A stretch of DNA of 15,588 bases from Saprospiraceae bacterium UBA2365. Lineage in GTDB: Bacteria; Bacteroidota; Bacteroidia; Chitinophagales; Saprospiraceae. Below the pieces are notes generated by a model, which searched no databases, was not told the origin of the DNA, and saw only the letters and a list, made by a program, of their open reading frames with translations. Position 1 is the first letter of the stretch; the number at the start of each line of letters is the position of its first letter. Positions 1 through 7,467 of the stretch are shown piece after piece. Where the stretch lies: NCBI GenBank assembly GCA_002344345.1, contig DDTL01000051.1, forward strand, positions 1 through 15,588, given 5' to 3'. Position numbers and translations under genes: made by a program.

Positions 1-361
1 TATATATATATATATAGGTAATAATTATATTTATTATTTTGGCACGTTATTTGATTAAATAGTATTGAAAAGTTCCCTTGAAGAAGGCCAAGTTTAAGGA
101 ATGTAAAAATGCCGTAATGAAGAAGATCCGCGAATTCAATTTACTCATCATTTTAAATCTACTCCGATGTACCATTCTAAGAGGTCATTGAGACAAAAGA
201 TGATCCCCTGACCGGGCAGTTGTTTTTGTGCTGTTTCTGTCCTACTGAAAAAACCACATAAAAAAATGCCTTACCCCAAATAAATGGAATAAGGCAATAT
301 TTGTTCACTTCCCGGATAGGATTATTCGACATATGCTATTCAGGAAATAAAAAACAAGATT
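1..361. other. Left-end non-coding region
   Basis: No gene can be supported in this stretch. It opens with a short TA dinucleotide run (1-16). A stop-free run of about 40 codons on the plus strand (roughly 70-192) and another of about 35 codons on the minus strand (ending near 155) show no recognisable motif, so they could be remnants or chance. A hairpin lies at 267-296 and is listed separately. No convincing TAnnTTTG promoter element lies close to the ATG at 362; the nearest approximation (AATATTTG, 296-303) misses the first base. Confidence 0.5.
267..296. terminator. Possible hairpin terminator, orientation unclear
   Basis: Arms TGCCTTA (267-273) and TAAGGCA (290-296) form a perfect 7-bp stem around a 16-nt loop. 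On the minus strand the stem is followed by a run of seven T, the better terminator layout, but no minus-strand gene lies to its right. On the plus strand the trailing sequence ATATTTG is only weakly U-rich. It may terminate an unseen upstream plus-strand gene or be a relic. Confidence 0.4.
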
Positions 362-3300
362 ATGAAAAAATTAATAGTTTTAGGAATATTCTTTTCATTT
401 ATTTTTTGCCACAATTTTAAAATTAATGCCAAAAATAGTACGTTTAATTTTTTTGATTCTCATAGTATCCAATTAAATGATCCATTATATGTGAAAGTCT
501 ATCTTAGGATACTTCAAAAGGATAATGGTAGTGAGGGGCCAACTTTAGAAAGAATTTTTTCGATTATGGAAGAGTTAGATAATATTTATAATCCACATGG
601 TATTTATTTCAATTATTGCATCACATCTGAACTTTGTTCTGGCTGTTTTGATGAATATAATCATATAATAGAGTCCGAAGTAAATTCTTTAGATATTTTC
701 ACAGATGGTATAAACGGATTTATTGCTAATTGGAGTAACAATCCTCCACATGAATCAATCGAAATTATTTCGAGAAAGTTTTATGCAAGTGCGTTAAAAT
801 ATATTGTTGGACACGAAATTGGACATTGCTTAGGGTTATATCATACTTTTCAGGATAATTATTGCGATTCTGAAAGTGAATTTGCCCCCTATTATGTTGG
901 AGGAATTCTAAAATATGGTGCAAATTGTAGTTATACCGGCGATTCAATTTGTGATACTCCTGCTGACCCATGGTATTGTGGCTTAGGAACAGATGTTAAC
1001 CGTGAAACTTGTGAATTTTCAAACCCACAAATAGCTATTGATTATTTGGGACATCCATACATTGATCCTTATGGATATTTGGCCAAAAATGTAATGTCTT
1101 ATTATAGTGTCGATTGCGATTATCTCATAACCCCTGGACAGGCAAACAGAATCAAGATGATAATGTTAGATCCTTCCAAAGGGATGGAAAGTGTAATTCA
1201 AAATGAAGAATTTGTACCAGTTTTTAATGGAGACTACTATGTAGCAATAAATGAATTGTGGAATTATAATAAAGAAGTAATTTTTAACGGTGATATTATC
1301 ATAACACCTAATAATACATTGACTATTCAGTCAGAATACAGGTTTTTACCAGGCAATAAAATAGTAGTTCAAACAAATGGGCATCTATACTTGGATGGTG
1401 CAACATTAGATGTTAGTCAAACAAGCAACTGTAGTGGCAGTAGTTCAATTACTTATTGGCAAGGAATTAGGTTAGACGGAAATTCATTTCTCACCTCTAT
1501 TAATGAAACAAAGATAAAAAATGCATATTTTGCAATTTCTAATACATCCTTCTCAGGAGCTTATCACTGGGTTAACATTTCAGATACTTGGTTCCTGGAC
1601 AATGTGCAGGCAGTCAGCATAATAAACTCATTACCGAATTTTTTACATTTCACAAGAACCCGCTTTAAAAATGATCCCTTGACATATAGTCATGGCAATA
1701 TCTACCGACCTGCACAAATTTATTTTTCAAATGTATATGTTCCCATATTCAGAGAGTGTGAAATAGAAAATAACATGGAATACTTGCGTCCTGATGGATT
1801 GCAAACCTATAATTCAAATTTATGGATGCTTGGAAATGCAATTAAGCGTTGGGATAATGGAGTTTATTGTGTTCACAACATTGGAAAAGAAACCAGATCC
1901 ATTATTAATGAAAATCCATTGATAGATTTTTGTACAACCGGAATAAATATTAAAAATGGTTCCAACTGTATGTCAAACAATATTATTAATAATTCATCAT
2001 TAGCAGGAATATTTTTCAACTCATCAAATAGATATAATAATCAAGATTTTATCCAAATTGATAACAACTTCTTTTTGAATGGTGATAAAGGATTGTTTTT
2101 AATTAATGCATTAAAAGGAAAAGTATTAGAAAATGATTTTGTAGGGTGCCATAAAGGAATAATAGGAAGTTTACGAAACTACACTGATATTTTTTGCAAT
2201 TCCTTTTATGAATCAGGTAATTATGATATTGGTTTCTCATCCGGAACAGACCTTGGAGAATTTGTTTTCATTCCTGAACAAAACACATCTGCAGGTAATG
2301 TTTTTTCAGCCACAATTCCTCACCAATCCTTCTACCATATAGATGGAGAAAATTCTATAGAAAGGATTTACAACTATAAACAACCTAATGAGGACCCTAT
2401 CAAACACAAAGGGGTTGCAAAAAGACAAGTTAGTAAAGATGCAACTTGTAATGGACCCAACGATCCATATAATGGCGGCGGTGACGGAAATACGGATGAT
2501 GAGGAAGACATATATACAGAGGTAAAAATAGAAAAAGACAGTAAAGTGGATTCTTTGACGACCCGGATAGATGGCGGTAATACACCCAATGTAGTGTTTG
2601 TCATTGGGAAGGTTACACCTTTGTCTGCTCCTGATGTCACAACTTTATTGGTCAACTTAGGGCCCTGGATGTCTGAAGCGGCTGCTGAAGCCATGGTAGA
2701 CAAACAACTGATCTTTTCACAAAACCAGTATGTTTCTGTATTTTGCGCCAATCCTGATGTACTCAACTCCCATAAAGTATATGACTTTGTTTTTGGCTCG
2801 TTGAGTAATTTTAGTGAACAATCCAAACAACTGATCAGAAATGCAAGGATCAGGGGAAATGAAAGAAATTCACTTGTCTTCTCCATTCATAAATTGACCG
2901 AAATGATGGACAATACTGCCTTTGTGGCAAAAAATAAAATAGTATTTCAGGACAACGGACCAGATTTTGATAAACTGCGTGAATGGGAAAATCGCAGAGA
3001 GGATTTTGGGAGGCATTTTACTATTGCAGAGACTTACCTTTCTGAGTTCAGACCTGACATAAGTAACAGTTATTTACAAAATATTGCCAACAGTTCCGGA
3101 GCAAGCGTTGACCAGATACTTGAGGTCAATCAATATATTGCTCTGACCAATTTTTTGAGCACGATATATCAGAACAACAGGTATGAAGGTTTGCTCAATT
3201 CAAGTGAAATCACAGAGCTATTGCTGTATGCACACGGCTCTGCTGAATACGCAAAACAAAAAGCAAGAGGCATTCTCGAATTTTTCTATCAGTATGAATT

Positions 3301-3625
3301 CGTCGATCCACCGGTATTACCAAGGCAACAAAAGATCGGATATGCTTTTGGCGAAGAATACAGGGAAGAAAAACCGGGTGTTGCTGTGATTCCCAATCCA
3401 AATAACGGGATGGCTGTCCTGGAACTCCTTACGGAGGATAAAAGCATCAGCATTTCAAGGGTGATGGTTTATAACATGGCAGGAAAGCTTGTTTTGGATC
3501 AACAAACTGAACCAATGAACAGAACTGCTTCAATTGAACTTAGTGAAGCCAATAAAGGTTATTATATTTACTCCGTTATTGATTCAAACGGCAGGAAATA
3601 TAGCGGAAAAATGATTGTTCAATAA
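362..3625 (+). CDS. Secreted M43 (pappalysin-like) zinc metalloprotease with beta-helix region and T9SS type A sorting domain
   Basis: Predicted exported protease, 1087 aa. Residues 1-24 look like a signal peptide. The extended zinc site HEIGHCLGLYH is at residues 151-161, the M43-typical GDSICDTPADP at 193-203, and a Met-turn NVMSYY at 243-248; these place the catalytic domain at about 40-275. Residues about 290-650 are Asn- and aromatic-rich with irregular short strands, as in right-handed parallel beta-helices (an inference from texture). An acidic Gly/Asp linker follows (about 704-716), then a probably helical region, then a sorting domain from about 1010 (VIPNPNNG to KMIVQ) that would target it for secretion and surface attachment by the type IX system. 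The start fits the signal peptide. GC content by hand count rises from about 18% (1981-2040) to about 50% (2641-2700), suggesting a composite gene. Substrate unknown. The 3' end is duplicated twice downstream. Confidence 0.9.
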   Translation: MKKLIVLGIFFSFIFCHNFKINAKNSTFNFFDSHSIQLNDPLYVKVYLRILQKDNGSEGPTLERIFSIMEELDNIYNPHGIYFNYCITSELCSGCFDEYNHIIESEVNSLDIFTDGINGFIANWSNNPPHESIEIISRKFYASALKYIVGHEIGHCLGLYHTFQDNYCDSESEFAPYYVGGILKYGANCSYTGDSICDTPADPWYCGLGTDVNRETCEFSNPQIAIDYLGHPYIDPYGYLAKNVMSYYSVDCDYLITPGQANRIKMIMLDPSKGMESVIQNEEFVPVFNGDYYVAINELWNYNKEVIFNGDIIITPNNTLTIQSEYRFLPGNKIVVQTNGHLYLDGATLDVSQTSNCSGSSSITYWQGIRLDGNSFLTSINETKIKNAYFAISNTSFSGAYHWVNISDTWFLDNVQAVSIINSLPNFLHFTRTRFKNDPLTYSHGNIYRPAQIYFSNVYVPIFRECEIENNMEYLRPDGLQTYNSNLWMLGNAIKRWDNGVYCVHNIGKETRSIINENPLIDFCTTGINIKNGSNCMSNNIINNSSLAGIFFNSSNRYNNQDFIQIDNNFFLNGDKGLFLINALKGKVLENDFVGCHKGIIGSLRNYTDIFCNSFYESGNYDIGFSSGTDLGEFVFIPEQNTSAGNVFSATIPHQSFYHIDGENSIERIYNYKQPNEDPIKHKGVAKRQVSKDATCNGPNDPYNGGGDGNTDDEEDIYTEVKIEKDSKVDSLTTRIDGGNTPNVVFVIGKVTPLSAPDVTTLLVNLGPWMSEAAAEAMVDKQLIFSQNQYVSVFCANPDVLNSHKVYDFVFGSLSNFSEQSKQLIRNARIRGNERNSLVFSIHKLTEMMDNTAFVAKNKIVFQDNGPDFDKLREWENRREDFGRHFTIAETYLSEFRPDISNSYLQNIANSSGASVDQILEVNQYIALTNFLSTIYQNNRYEGLLNSSEITELLLYAHGSAEYAKQKARGILEFFYQYEFVDPPVLPRQQKIGYAFGEEYREEKPGVAVIPNPNNGMAVLELLTEDKSISISRVMVYNMAGKLVLDQQTEPMNRTASIELSEANKGYYIYSVIDSNGRKYSGKMIVQ

Positions 3626-3664
3626 AAAAATATGGCAGGGAGCGAAAATGAATTTGCTCCCTGC
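3496..3664 (+). repeat. Direct repeat copy 1 (within protease 3' end plus hairpin)
   Basis: This is the parental copy of a roughly 170-bp direct repeat, embedded in the functional 3' end of the protease gene. It encodes the last 43 or so residues (DQQTEP to KMIVQ), the TAA at 3623-3625 and the hairpin at 3635-3664. Compared with copy 2 I find a single base change before the stop (AGG to AGA, synonymous); compared with copy 3, three changes. Confidence 0.9.
3635..3664 (+). terminator. Hairpin between protease and paralog 1
   Basis: GCAGGGAGC (3635-3643) pairs perfectly with GCTCCCTGC (3656-3664) around a 12-nt loop. It lies 10 nt after the protease stop and ends 17 nt before the ATG of paralog 1. 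The trailing sequence TTAATT is only partly U-rich, so it could be a weak terminator of the protease transcript, an mRNA stabiliser, or a leader structure acting on the next gene. Confidence 0.6.
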
Positions 3665-3681
3665 TTAATTAGTGCATATTT

Positions 3682-5259
3682 ATGAACTGTTTCAAAAAAT
3701 TTATCAAAGTATTCTTGCTGGCCCTGTCAATTTTTTTCAGTTCAACCTCTATTTATACTCAGCCCGCATTTAATCTTGAGCTAAAACTATTGGATTTTAT
3801 TTCAGTTCCGGGATTGATATTTCAATATGAGGACACCATCGTTATTGTCGGACATGGTACTGACAATTATGAGTATTATTTCTATGATGGATTTATAGCC
3901 AAATTTAACAACCTGGGAGAGATGATTATTAATAAGTTTGTTCCAGGAGACAGAGAAAATGATTATTGGACAGGATTCAGTAATAATGTTTATGATCTGG
4001 ATAGTGTATTTGTTTTCTTAATGGATTTCTTTGGTTATAAGACTGAAATATGGACAGTAGATAAAAAAAAATTAAATATTAGTAAGAAAATCAAAATTTC
4101 TGATGAGGTAGATCCTGATAGATACTTTTCAGGAAAAGAAATATGTCAGATCAATGACAGCCTGTTTGCTGTTTTATCACAAATCGCAGAAATTGCCCCC
4201 AATTCAAAATTTGATAATATACAAGTCAGTCTTGTTAATATCCGCAATAATGATATCAAACACTACTATTTTGGAATAACCAAAATAAATGATATTCCTG
4301 GTTCAATACAGTGGAATGGCAAAAAACTAATCATTGGTTCAATTGGTCACAAAAGGCTGGCTTCATATGATTCAGAAAATCACGCCATGATCTGGGAAAT
4401 GGATCTGGAAGGAGATGCAGTACTCAAATTTATGACTCCTGTTGACTCACTTATGCATGGAATAGAAGAAATTGTTCTGGATGACCATGGAAACCGCATC
4501 GTCGCCAGTCTGAAAGGATTTTATTACGCACAATCTTCAATATTGGGGAGATATAAATGGAGACCAACTGTCATGCAGCTGGACTCGAATTATTATACTG
4601 ACTGGAAAACTCCTGTGGGCACCTTGAATTATAACTCAGTAAATTCCATATGTTGCTTGATACCGGCGGTTGAAAATGATGGCTATATTGCAGCCGGCAC
4701 AATTTCTCCTTTCAATTATGACGAAGAAGATCATCCCTATTTCAATGCAATTCAAAAAGGATTCCTGTCCAAAGTTGACAAAAATGGAAAAAAGATGTGG
4801 GACAGGATAATTACGGTAGTGGATATAGACTCGCTTGAATATTGGCATTGGATCTATGATCTGGAACAAAGCCTTGATGGAGGATACATCGGATGCGGTT
4901 TTTTAAATAGCGGAGTTATACCCGGCGCCAGATCCTGGTTGTTCAAGACCGACCGCCACGGTTGCATCGTACCCGGATGTCATGAAGAAGTAAGCGCTAT
5001 CCAGTTACCTCCGGAAGAAGCGCACATCCTGATCTGGCCGAATCCTGTACGAGACTGGCTATACGTCTTCCAGAAGGCAGAAGAGCAGCATATTTACCAC
5101 ATCCTCGACATGAATGGCAGGATCATCCGCAGGTTCGAAGGTTCGATGGCTGATGAGACGCTGATGATCGATGTATCCGGTTTAAAGCCCGGCAGCTATG
5201 TGCTCACTGTAGAGACAGCGTCGGGGAAAAGCGGGCGGAAGGTGTTTTTGATGTTCTGA
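3682..5259 (+). CDS. T9SS-secreted repeat protein, array paralog 1
   Basis: 525 aa, function unknown. Residues 1-26 form a signal peptide. The body carries blocks of the type GGYIGCG...SWLFKTDRHG and DGYIAAG...GFLSKVDKNGKKMW, the short strand-turn repeats common in Bacteroidota secreted proteins that probably fold as a beta-propeller (inferred). A CIVPGC motif precedes the sorting domain, which starts at IWPNPVRDWLYV (about residue 452) and runs to the end, predicting type IX export. Base composition is split: about 22% GC at 4021-4080 against about 47% at 5041-5100 (hand counts). Residues from about 287 (ILGRYKWRP) to about 390 are almost identical in all three paralogs, while the N-terminal half diverges. 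The gene starts 17 nt after the hairpin and may depend on read-through from the protease gene. Confidence 0.85.
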   Translation: MNCFKKFIKVFLLALSIFFSSTSIYTQPAFNLELKLLDFISVPGLIFQYEDTIVIVGHGTDNYEYYFYDGFIAKFNNLGEMIINKFVPGDRENDYWTGFSNNVYDLDSVFVFLMDFFGYKTEIWTVDKKKLNISKKIKISDEVDPDRYFSGKEICQINDSLFAVLSQIAEIAPNSKFDNIQVSLVNIRNNDIKHYYFGITKINDIPGSIQWNGKKLIIGSIGHKRLASYDSENHAMIWEMDLEGDAVLKFMTPVDSLMHGIEEIVLDDHGNRIVASLKGFYYAQSSILGRYKWRPTVMQLDSNYYTDWKTPVGTLNYNSVNSICCLIPAVENDGYIAAGTISPFNYDEEDHPYFNAIQKGFLSKVDKNGKKMWDRIITVVDIDSLEYWHWIYDLEQSLDGGYIGCGFLNSGVIPGARSWLFKTDRHGCIVPGCHEEVSAIQLPPEEAHILIWPNPVRDWLYVFQKAEEQHIYHILDMNGRIIRRFEGSMADETLMIDVSGLKPGSYVLTVETASGKSGRKVFLMF

Positions 5260-5296
5260 AGATCAAATTATCTGATGATCTGATACGGACATCTCG

Positions 5297-5355
5297 AACA
5301 AAGGAACATAGAAACAAAGAAACAAATTGATGTTGCAGGTGAAAACTCCAGCAAC
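5297..5355. repeat. Intergenic spacer repeat, copy A
   Basis: An A-rich spacer (aacaaaggaacatagaaac... to ...ccagcaac) recurs with few changes at 7224-7281. Both copies sit immediately before a protease-tail remnant and form the left side of the duplication junction. A looser relative (gtacaaagggaaca) follows paralog 3 near 9127-9140. Confidence 0.8.
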
Positions 5356-5485
5356 GGATCAACAAACTGAACCAATGAACAGAACTGCTTCAATTGAACT
5401 TAGTGAAGCCAATAAAGGTTATTATATTTACTCCGTTATTGATTCAAACGGCAGAAAATATAGCGGAAAAATGATTGTTCAATAA
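5356..5485 (+). pseudogene. Protease sorting-domain remnant, copy 2
   Basis: This duplicated tail of the protease gene keeps the reading frame from DQQTEP through KMIVQ and the TAA at 5483-5485; the only change from the parent in this part is synonymous (AGG to AGA). There is no catalytic domain. An ATG at 5330 lies in frame across the junction and would give a 51-residue ORF (starting MLQVKTPATD); the internal ATG at 5375 gives 36 residues. No signal peptide is present, so neither product could reach the type IX machinery. I treat it as a passively duplicated fragment; translation is possible but unsupported. Confidence 0.8.
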
Positions 5486-5497
5486 AGATATTTATTA

Positions 5498-5525
5498 CAG
5501 GGAGCGAATATATATTTGCTCCCTG
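5498..5525 (+). terminator. Hairpin before paralog 2
   Basis: CAGGGAGC (5498-5505) pairs with GCTCCCTG (5518-5525) around a 12-nt loop, followed by CTTTTAAGTT. The eight-base stem is unchanged from copies 1 and 3 while loop bases have drifted. The loop and 3' arm also contain TATATTTG (5511-5518), an exact match to the Bacteroidota -7 consensus TAnnTTTG, but no TTG lies at the right upstream distance, so promoter function is doubtful. Confidence 0.6.
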
Positions 5526-5542
5526 CTTTTAAGTTAACCATT

Positions 5543-7123
5543 ATGGACTTATACAAAAATTTGATCAGGATATTCTTGCTAAGCTTAGCTTTACTTTTTT
5601 TCACATGTCTTAATTTCGCTCAATCTATTTTCAATATAGAAATAAAACTACTGGAGTTTAATTCAAATCCAGGAATGATATTTCAGAATGAAGACACCCA
5701 CATTGTCATAGGACACGGAACCGATCATTATGAGTTTTCGTTCAATGATGGATTTATTGCCAAGTTTAATAAACGTGGAGAAATGATCAATAAGAAATTT
5801 ATTGAAGGTAGCAGAGAAGATTTCTATTGGACCGGATTCAGCAATAGTGTTTTTGATTTGAATAGTACATTTGTTTTTCTTATGGATTTCTTTGGCTATA
5901 AGACTGAAATATGGACTGTGGATAAAAACACTTTAAATATTACCCGTAAGATAAAAATTTCTAATGGAATGATACCTGACAGTTTTTATTCTGGTAAAGA
6001 AATATGCCAAGTCAATGATAGTCTGTTCGCAGTAGTGGGATCGGTCAAGGAATTGACCCCGATCAATACAAAACTTGAAGATATACAAGTCAGTCTCGTT
6101 AATATCCGCACAAATGATATCAAACACCATTATTTTGGCATACCCGGGAAAAATGATTTTCCTGATGCCATACAATGGAATGGAATGAAACTGATCATAG
6201 GATCAGTGGGAAAAAAATCATTGAGTTATTCCGATTCTGAAAACCACGCCATGATCTGGGAAATGGATCTGGAAGGAGAAGCAACGCTCAAATTTATGAC
6301 ACCTGCCGACTCAATAATGTATGGGATAAAAGAAATTGTTCTGGATGACCATGGAAACCGGATCGTAGCCAGCCTGAAAGGATTTTATTACCCACAATCT
6401 TCAATATTGGGGAGATATAAATGGAGACCAACTGTCATGCAGCTGGACTCGAATTATTACACAGACTGGAAAACGCCTGTGGGTACTTTGAATTATAACT
6501 CAGTAAATACCATATGTTGCCTGATACCGGCGGTTGAAAATGATGGCTATATTGCAGCCGGCACAATTTCTCCTTTCAATTATGACGAAGAAGATCATCC
6601 CTATTTCAATGCAATTCAAAAAGGATTCCTGTCCAAAGTTGACAAAAATGGAAAAAAGATGTGGGACAGGATAATTACGGTAGTGGATATAGACTCACTT
6701 GAATACTGGCACAAAATTTATGATTTAGAAAAAAGTACAGATGGTGGTTATTTAGGAAGTGGAAGAGTAACTAGTATTGATAAAGCAGGCTCCAGATCCT
6801 GGTTGTTCAAGACTGACCGCCACGGCTGCATCGTACCCGGATGTCATCAAGAAGTGAGCGTTATGCAGTTGCCTCCGGAAGAAGCGCACATCCAGATCTG
6901 GCCGAATCCTGTACGAGACTGGCTATACGTCTTCCAGAAGGCGGAAGAACAGCATATTTACCACATCCTCGACATGAATGGCAGGATCATCCGCAGGTTT
7001 GAAGGTTCGATGGCCGATGAAACGCTGATGATCGATGTATCCGGTTTAAAGCCAGGAAGTTATGTGCTCACGGTGGAGACAGCGTCGGGGAAAAGTGGGC
7101 GGAAGGTGTTTTTGATGATCTGA
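5543..7123 (+). CDS. T9SS-secreted repeat protein, array paralog 2
   Basis: 526 aa, function unknown; same layout as paralog 1 with a signal peptide (residues 1-25, ending near NFAQS), a repeat-rich body and a type A sorting domain. I chose the ATG at 5543 rather than an upstream in-frame TTG at 5516. The TTG lies inside the hairpin, and the sequence around 5543 (aaccattATGG, then LYKNLIRIFLL) matches the start of paralog 3. The N-terminal third is the most divergent of the three (NIEIKLLEFNSNPG against NLELKLLDFISVPG). A short AT-rich patch at about 6709-6790 encodes KIYDLEKSTDGGYLGSGRV, unlike the WIYDLEQS...GGYIGCG of the other two, though flanked by near-identical sequence. It lies 17 nt after its hairpin, as in paralogs 1 and 3. 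Confidence 0.85.
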   Translation: MDLYKNLIRIFLLSLALLFFTCLNFAQSIFNIEIKLLEFNSNPGMIFQNEDTHIVIGHGTDHYEFSFNDGFIAKFNKRGEMINKKFIEGSREDFYWTGFSNSVFDLNSTFVFLMDFFGYKTEIWTVDKNTLNITRKIKISNGMIPDSFYSGKEICQVNDSLFAVVGSVKELTPINTKLEDIQVSLVNIRTNDIKHHYFGIPGKNDFPDAIQWNGMKLIIGSVGKKSLSYSDSENHAMIWEMDLEGEATLKFMTPADSIMYGIKEIVLDDHGNRIVASLKGFYYPQSSILGRYKWRPTVMQLDSNYYTDWKTPVGTLNYNSVNTICCLIPAVENDGYIAAGTISPFNYDEEDHPYFNAIQKGFLSKVDKNGKKMWDRIITVVDIDSLEYWHKIYDLEKSTDGGYLGSGRVTSIDKAGSRSWLFKTDRHGCIVPGCHQEVSVMQLPPEEAHIQIWPNPVRDWLYVFQKAEEQHIYHILDMNGRIIRRFEGSMADETLMIDVSGLKPGSYVLTVETASGKSGRKVFLMI

Positions 7124-7152
7124 TGTTCAAATTATCTGATTATCTGATGTTT

Positions 7153-7222
7153 TAATCTTCAAATCTTCAAATTTTCAAATCTTCAAATTTTCGAATCTTC
7201 AAATTTTCGAATCCTCGAATCT
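7153..7222. repeat. Octamer tandem repeat (RAATYYTC)
   Basis: About nine head-to-tail octamers alternate mainly between AAATCTTC and AAATTTTC, becoming GAATCTTC and GAATCCTC toward the right, with the last incomplete. They are absent after paralogs 1 and 3. Their length (about 70 bp) accounts for nearly all of the 66-bp difference between the two array periods, so the expansion happened after, or independently of, the duplication. Confidence 0.8.
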
Positions 7223-7223
7223 A

Positions 7224-7281
7224 AACAAAGGAACATAGAAACAAAGGAACAAATCATTTTTCAGGTGAAAACACCAGCAAC
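7224..7281. repeat. Intergenic spacer repeat, copy B
   Basis: Second copy of the A-rich spacer seen at 5297-5355. It differs mainly in the stretch before caggtgaaaac, where attgatgttg is replaced by atcattttt, which removes the in-frame ATG present in copy A. The right boundary with the protease remnant is identical. Confidence 0.8.
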
Positions 7282-7411
7282 GGATCAACAAACTGAACCA
7301 ATGAACAGAACTGCTTCAATTGAACTAAGTCAAGCCAATAAAGGTTATTATATTTACTCCGTTATTGATTCAAACGGCAGAAAATATAGCGGAAAAATGA
7401 TTGTTCAATAA
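7282..7411 (+). pseudogene. Protease sorting-domain remnant, copy 3
   Basis: Third copy of the protease tail, in frame to the TAA at 7409-7411. Relative to the parent it carries one E-to-Q change (agtgaagcc to agtcaagcc) and two silent changes, one of which (AGA) is shared with copy 2, so copy 3 probably derives from copy 2. An internal ATG at 7301 would give 36 residues. It lacks the catalytic domain and any signal peptide. Confidence 0.8.
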
Positions 7412-7421
7412 AAAAATATGG

Positions 7422-7449
7422 CAGGGAGCGAAATTGAATTTGCTCCCTG
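7422..7449 (+). terminator. Hairpin before paralog 3
   Basis: CAGGGAGC (7422-7429) pairs with GCTCCCTG (7442-7449) around a 12-nt loop, with an outer G-T wobble pair possible. It ends 18 nt before the paralog 3 ATG. No U tract follows (TTATTATAG). Confidence 0.6.
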
Positions 7450-7467
7450 TTATTATAGTTAACCATT

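Larger units (their letters stand above)
7124..7467. other. Intergenic region between paralogs 2 and 3
   Basis: This 344-bp stretch has no independent gene. In order it contains a short low-complexity run of atctgat motifs, nine octamers of the form RAATYYTC (7153-7222), the A-rich spacer repeat (7224-7281), the third protease-tail remnant (7282-7411) and the third hairpin (7422-7449). ATG of paralog 3 follows at 7468. Confidence 0.8.

Noticed and set aside
70..260. Short open stretches on both strands at the left end
   Set aside because: They are only about 35-40 codons long, without a start context or recognisable motif, so neither a gene nor a transposase remnant can be claimed.
2374..2886. 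170-codon minus-strand frame inside the protease gene
   Set aside because: It overlaps a well-supported plus-strand gene and has low-complexity Ser-rich content with no family signature.
5516..5542. N-terminal extension of paralog 2 from an upstream TTG
   Set aside because: The TTG lies in the conserved hairpin, and the ATG at 5543 aligns with the start and leader sequence of paralog 3 and precedes a proper signal peptide.
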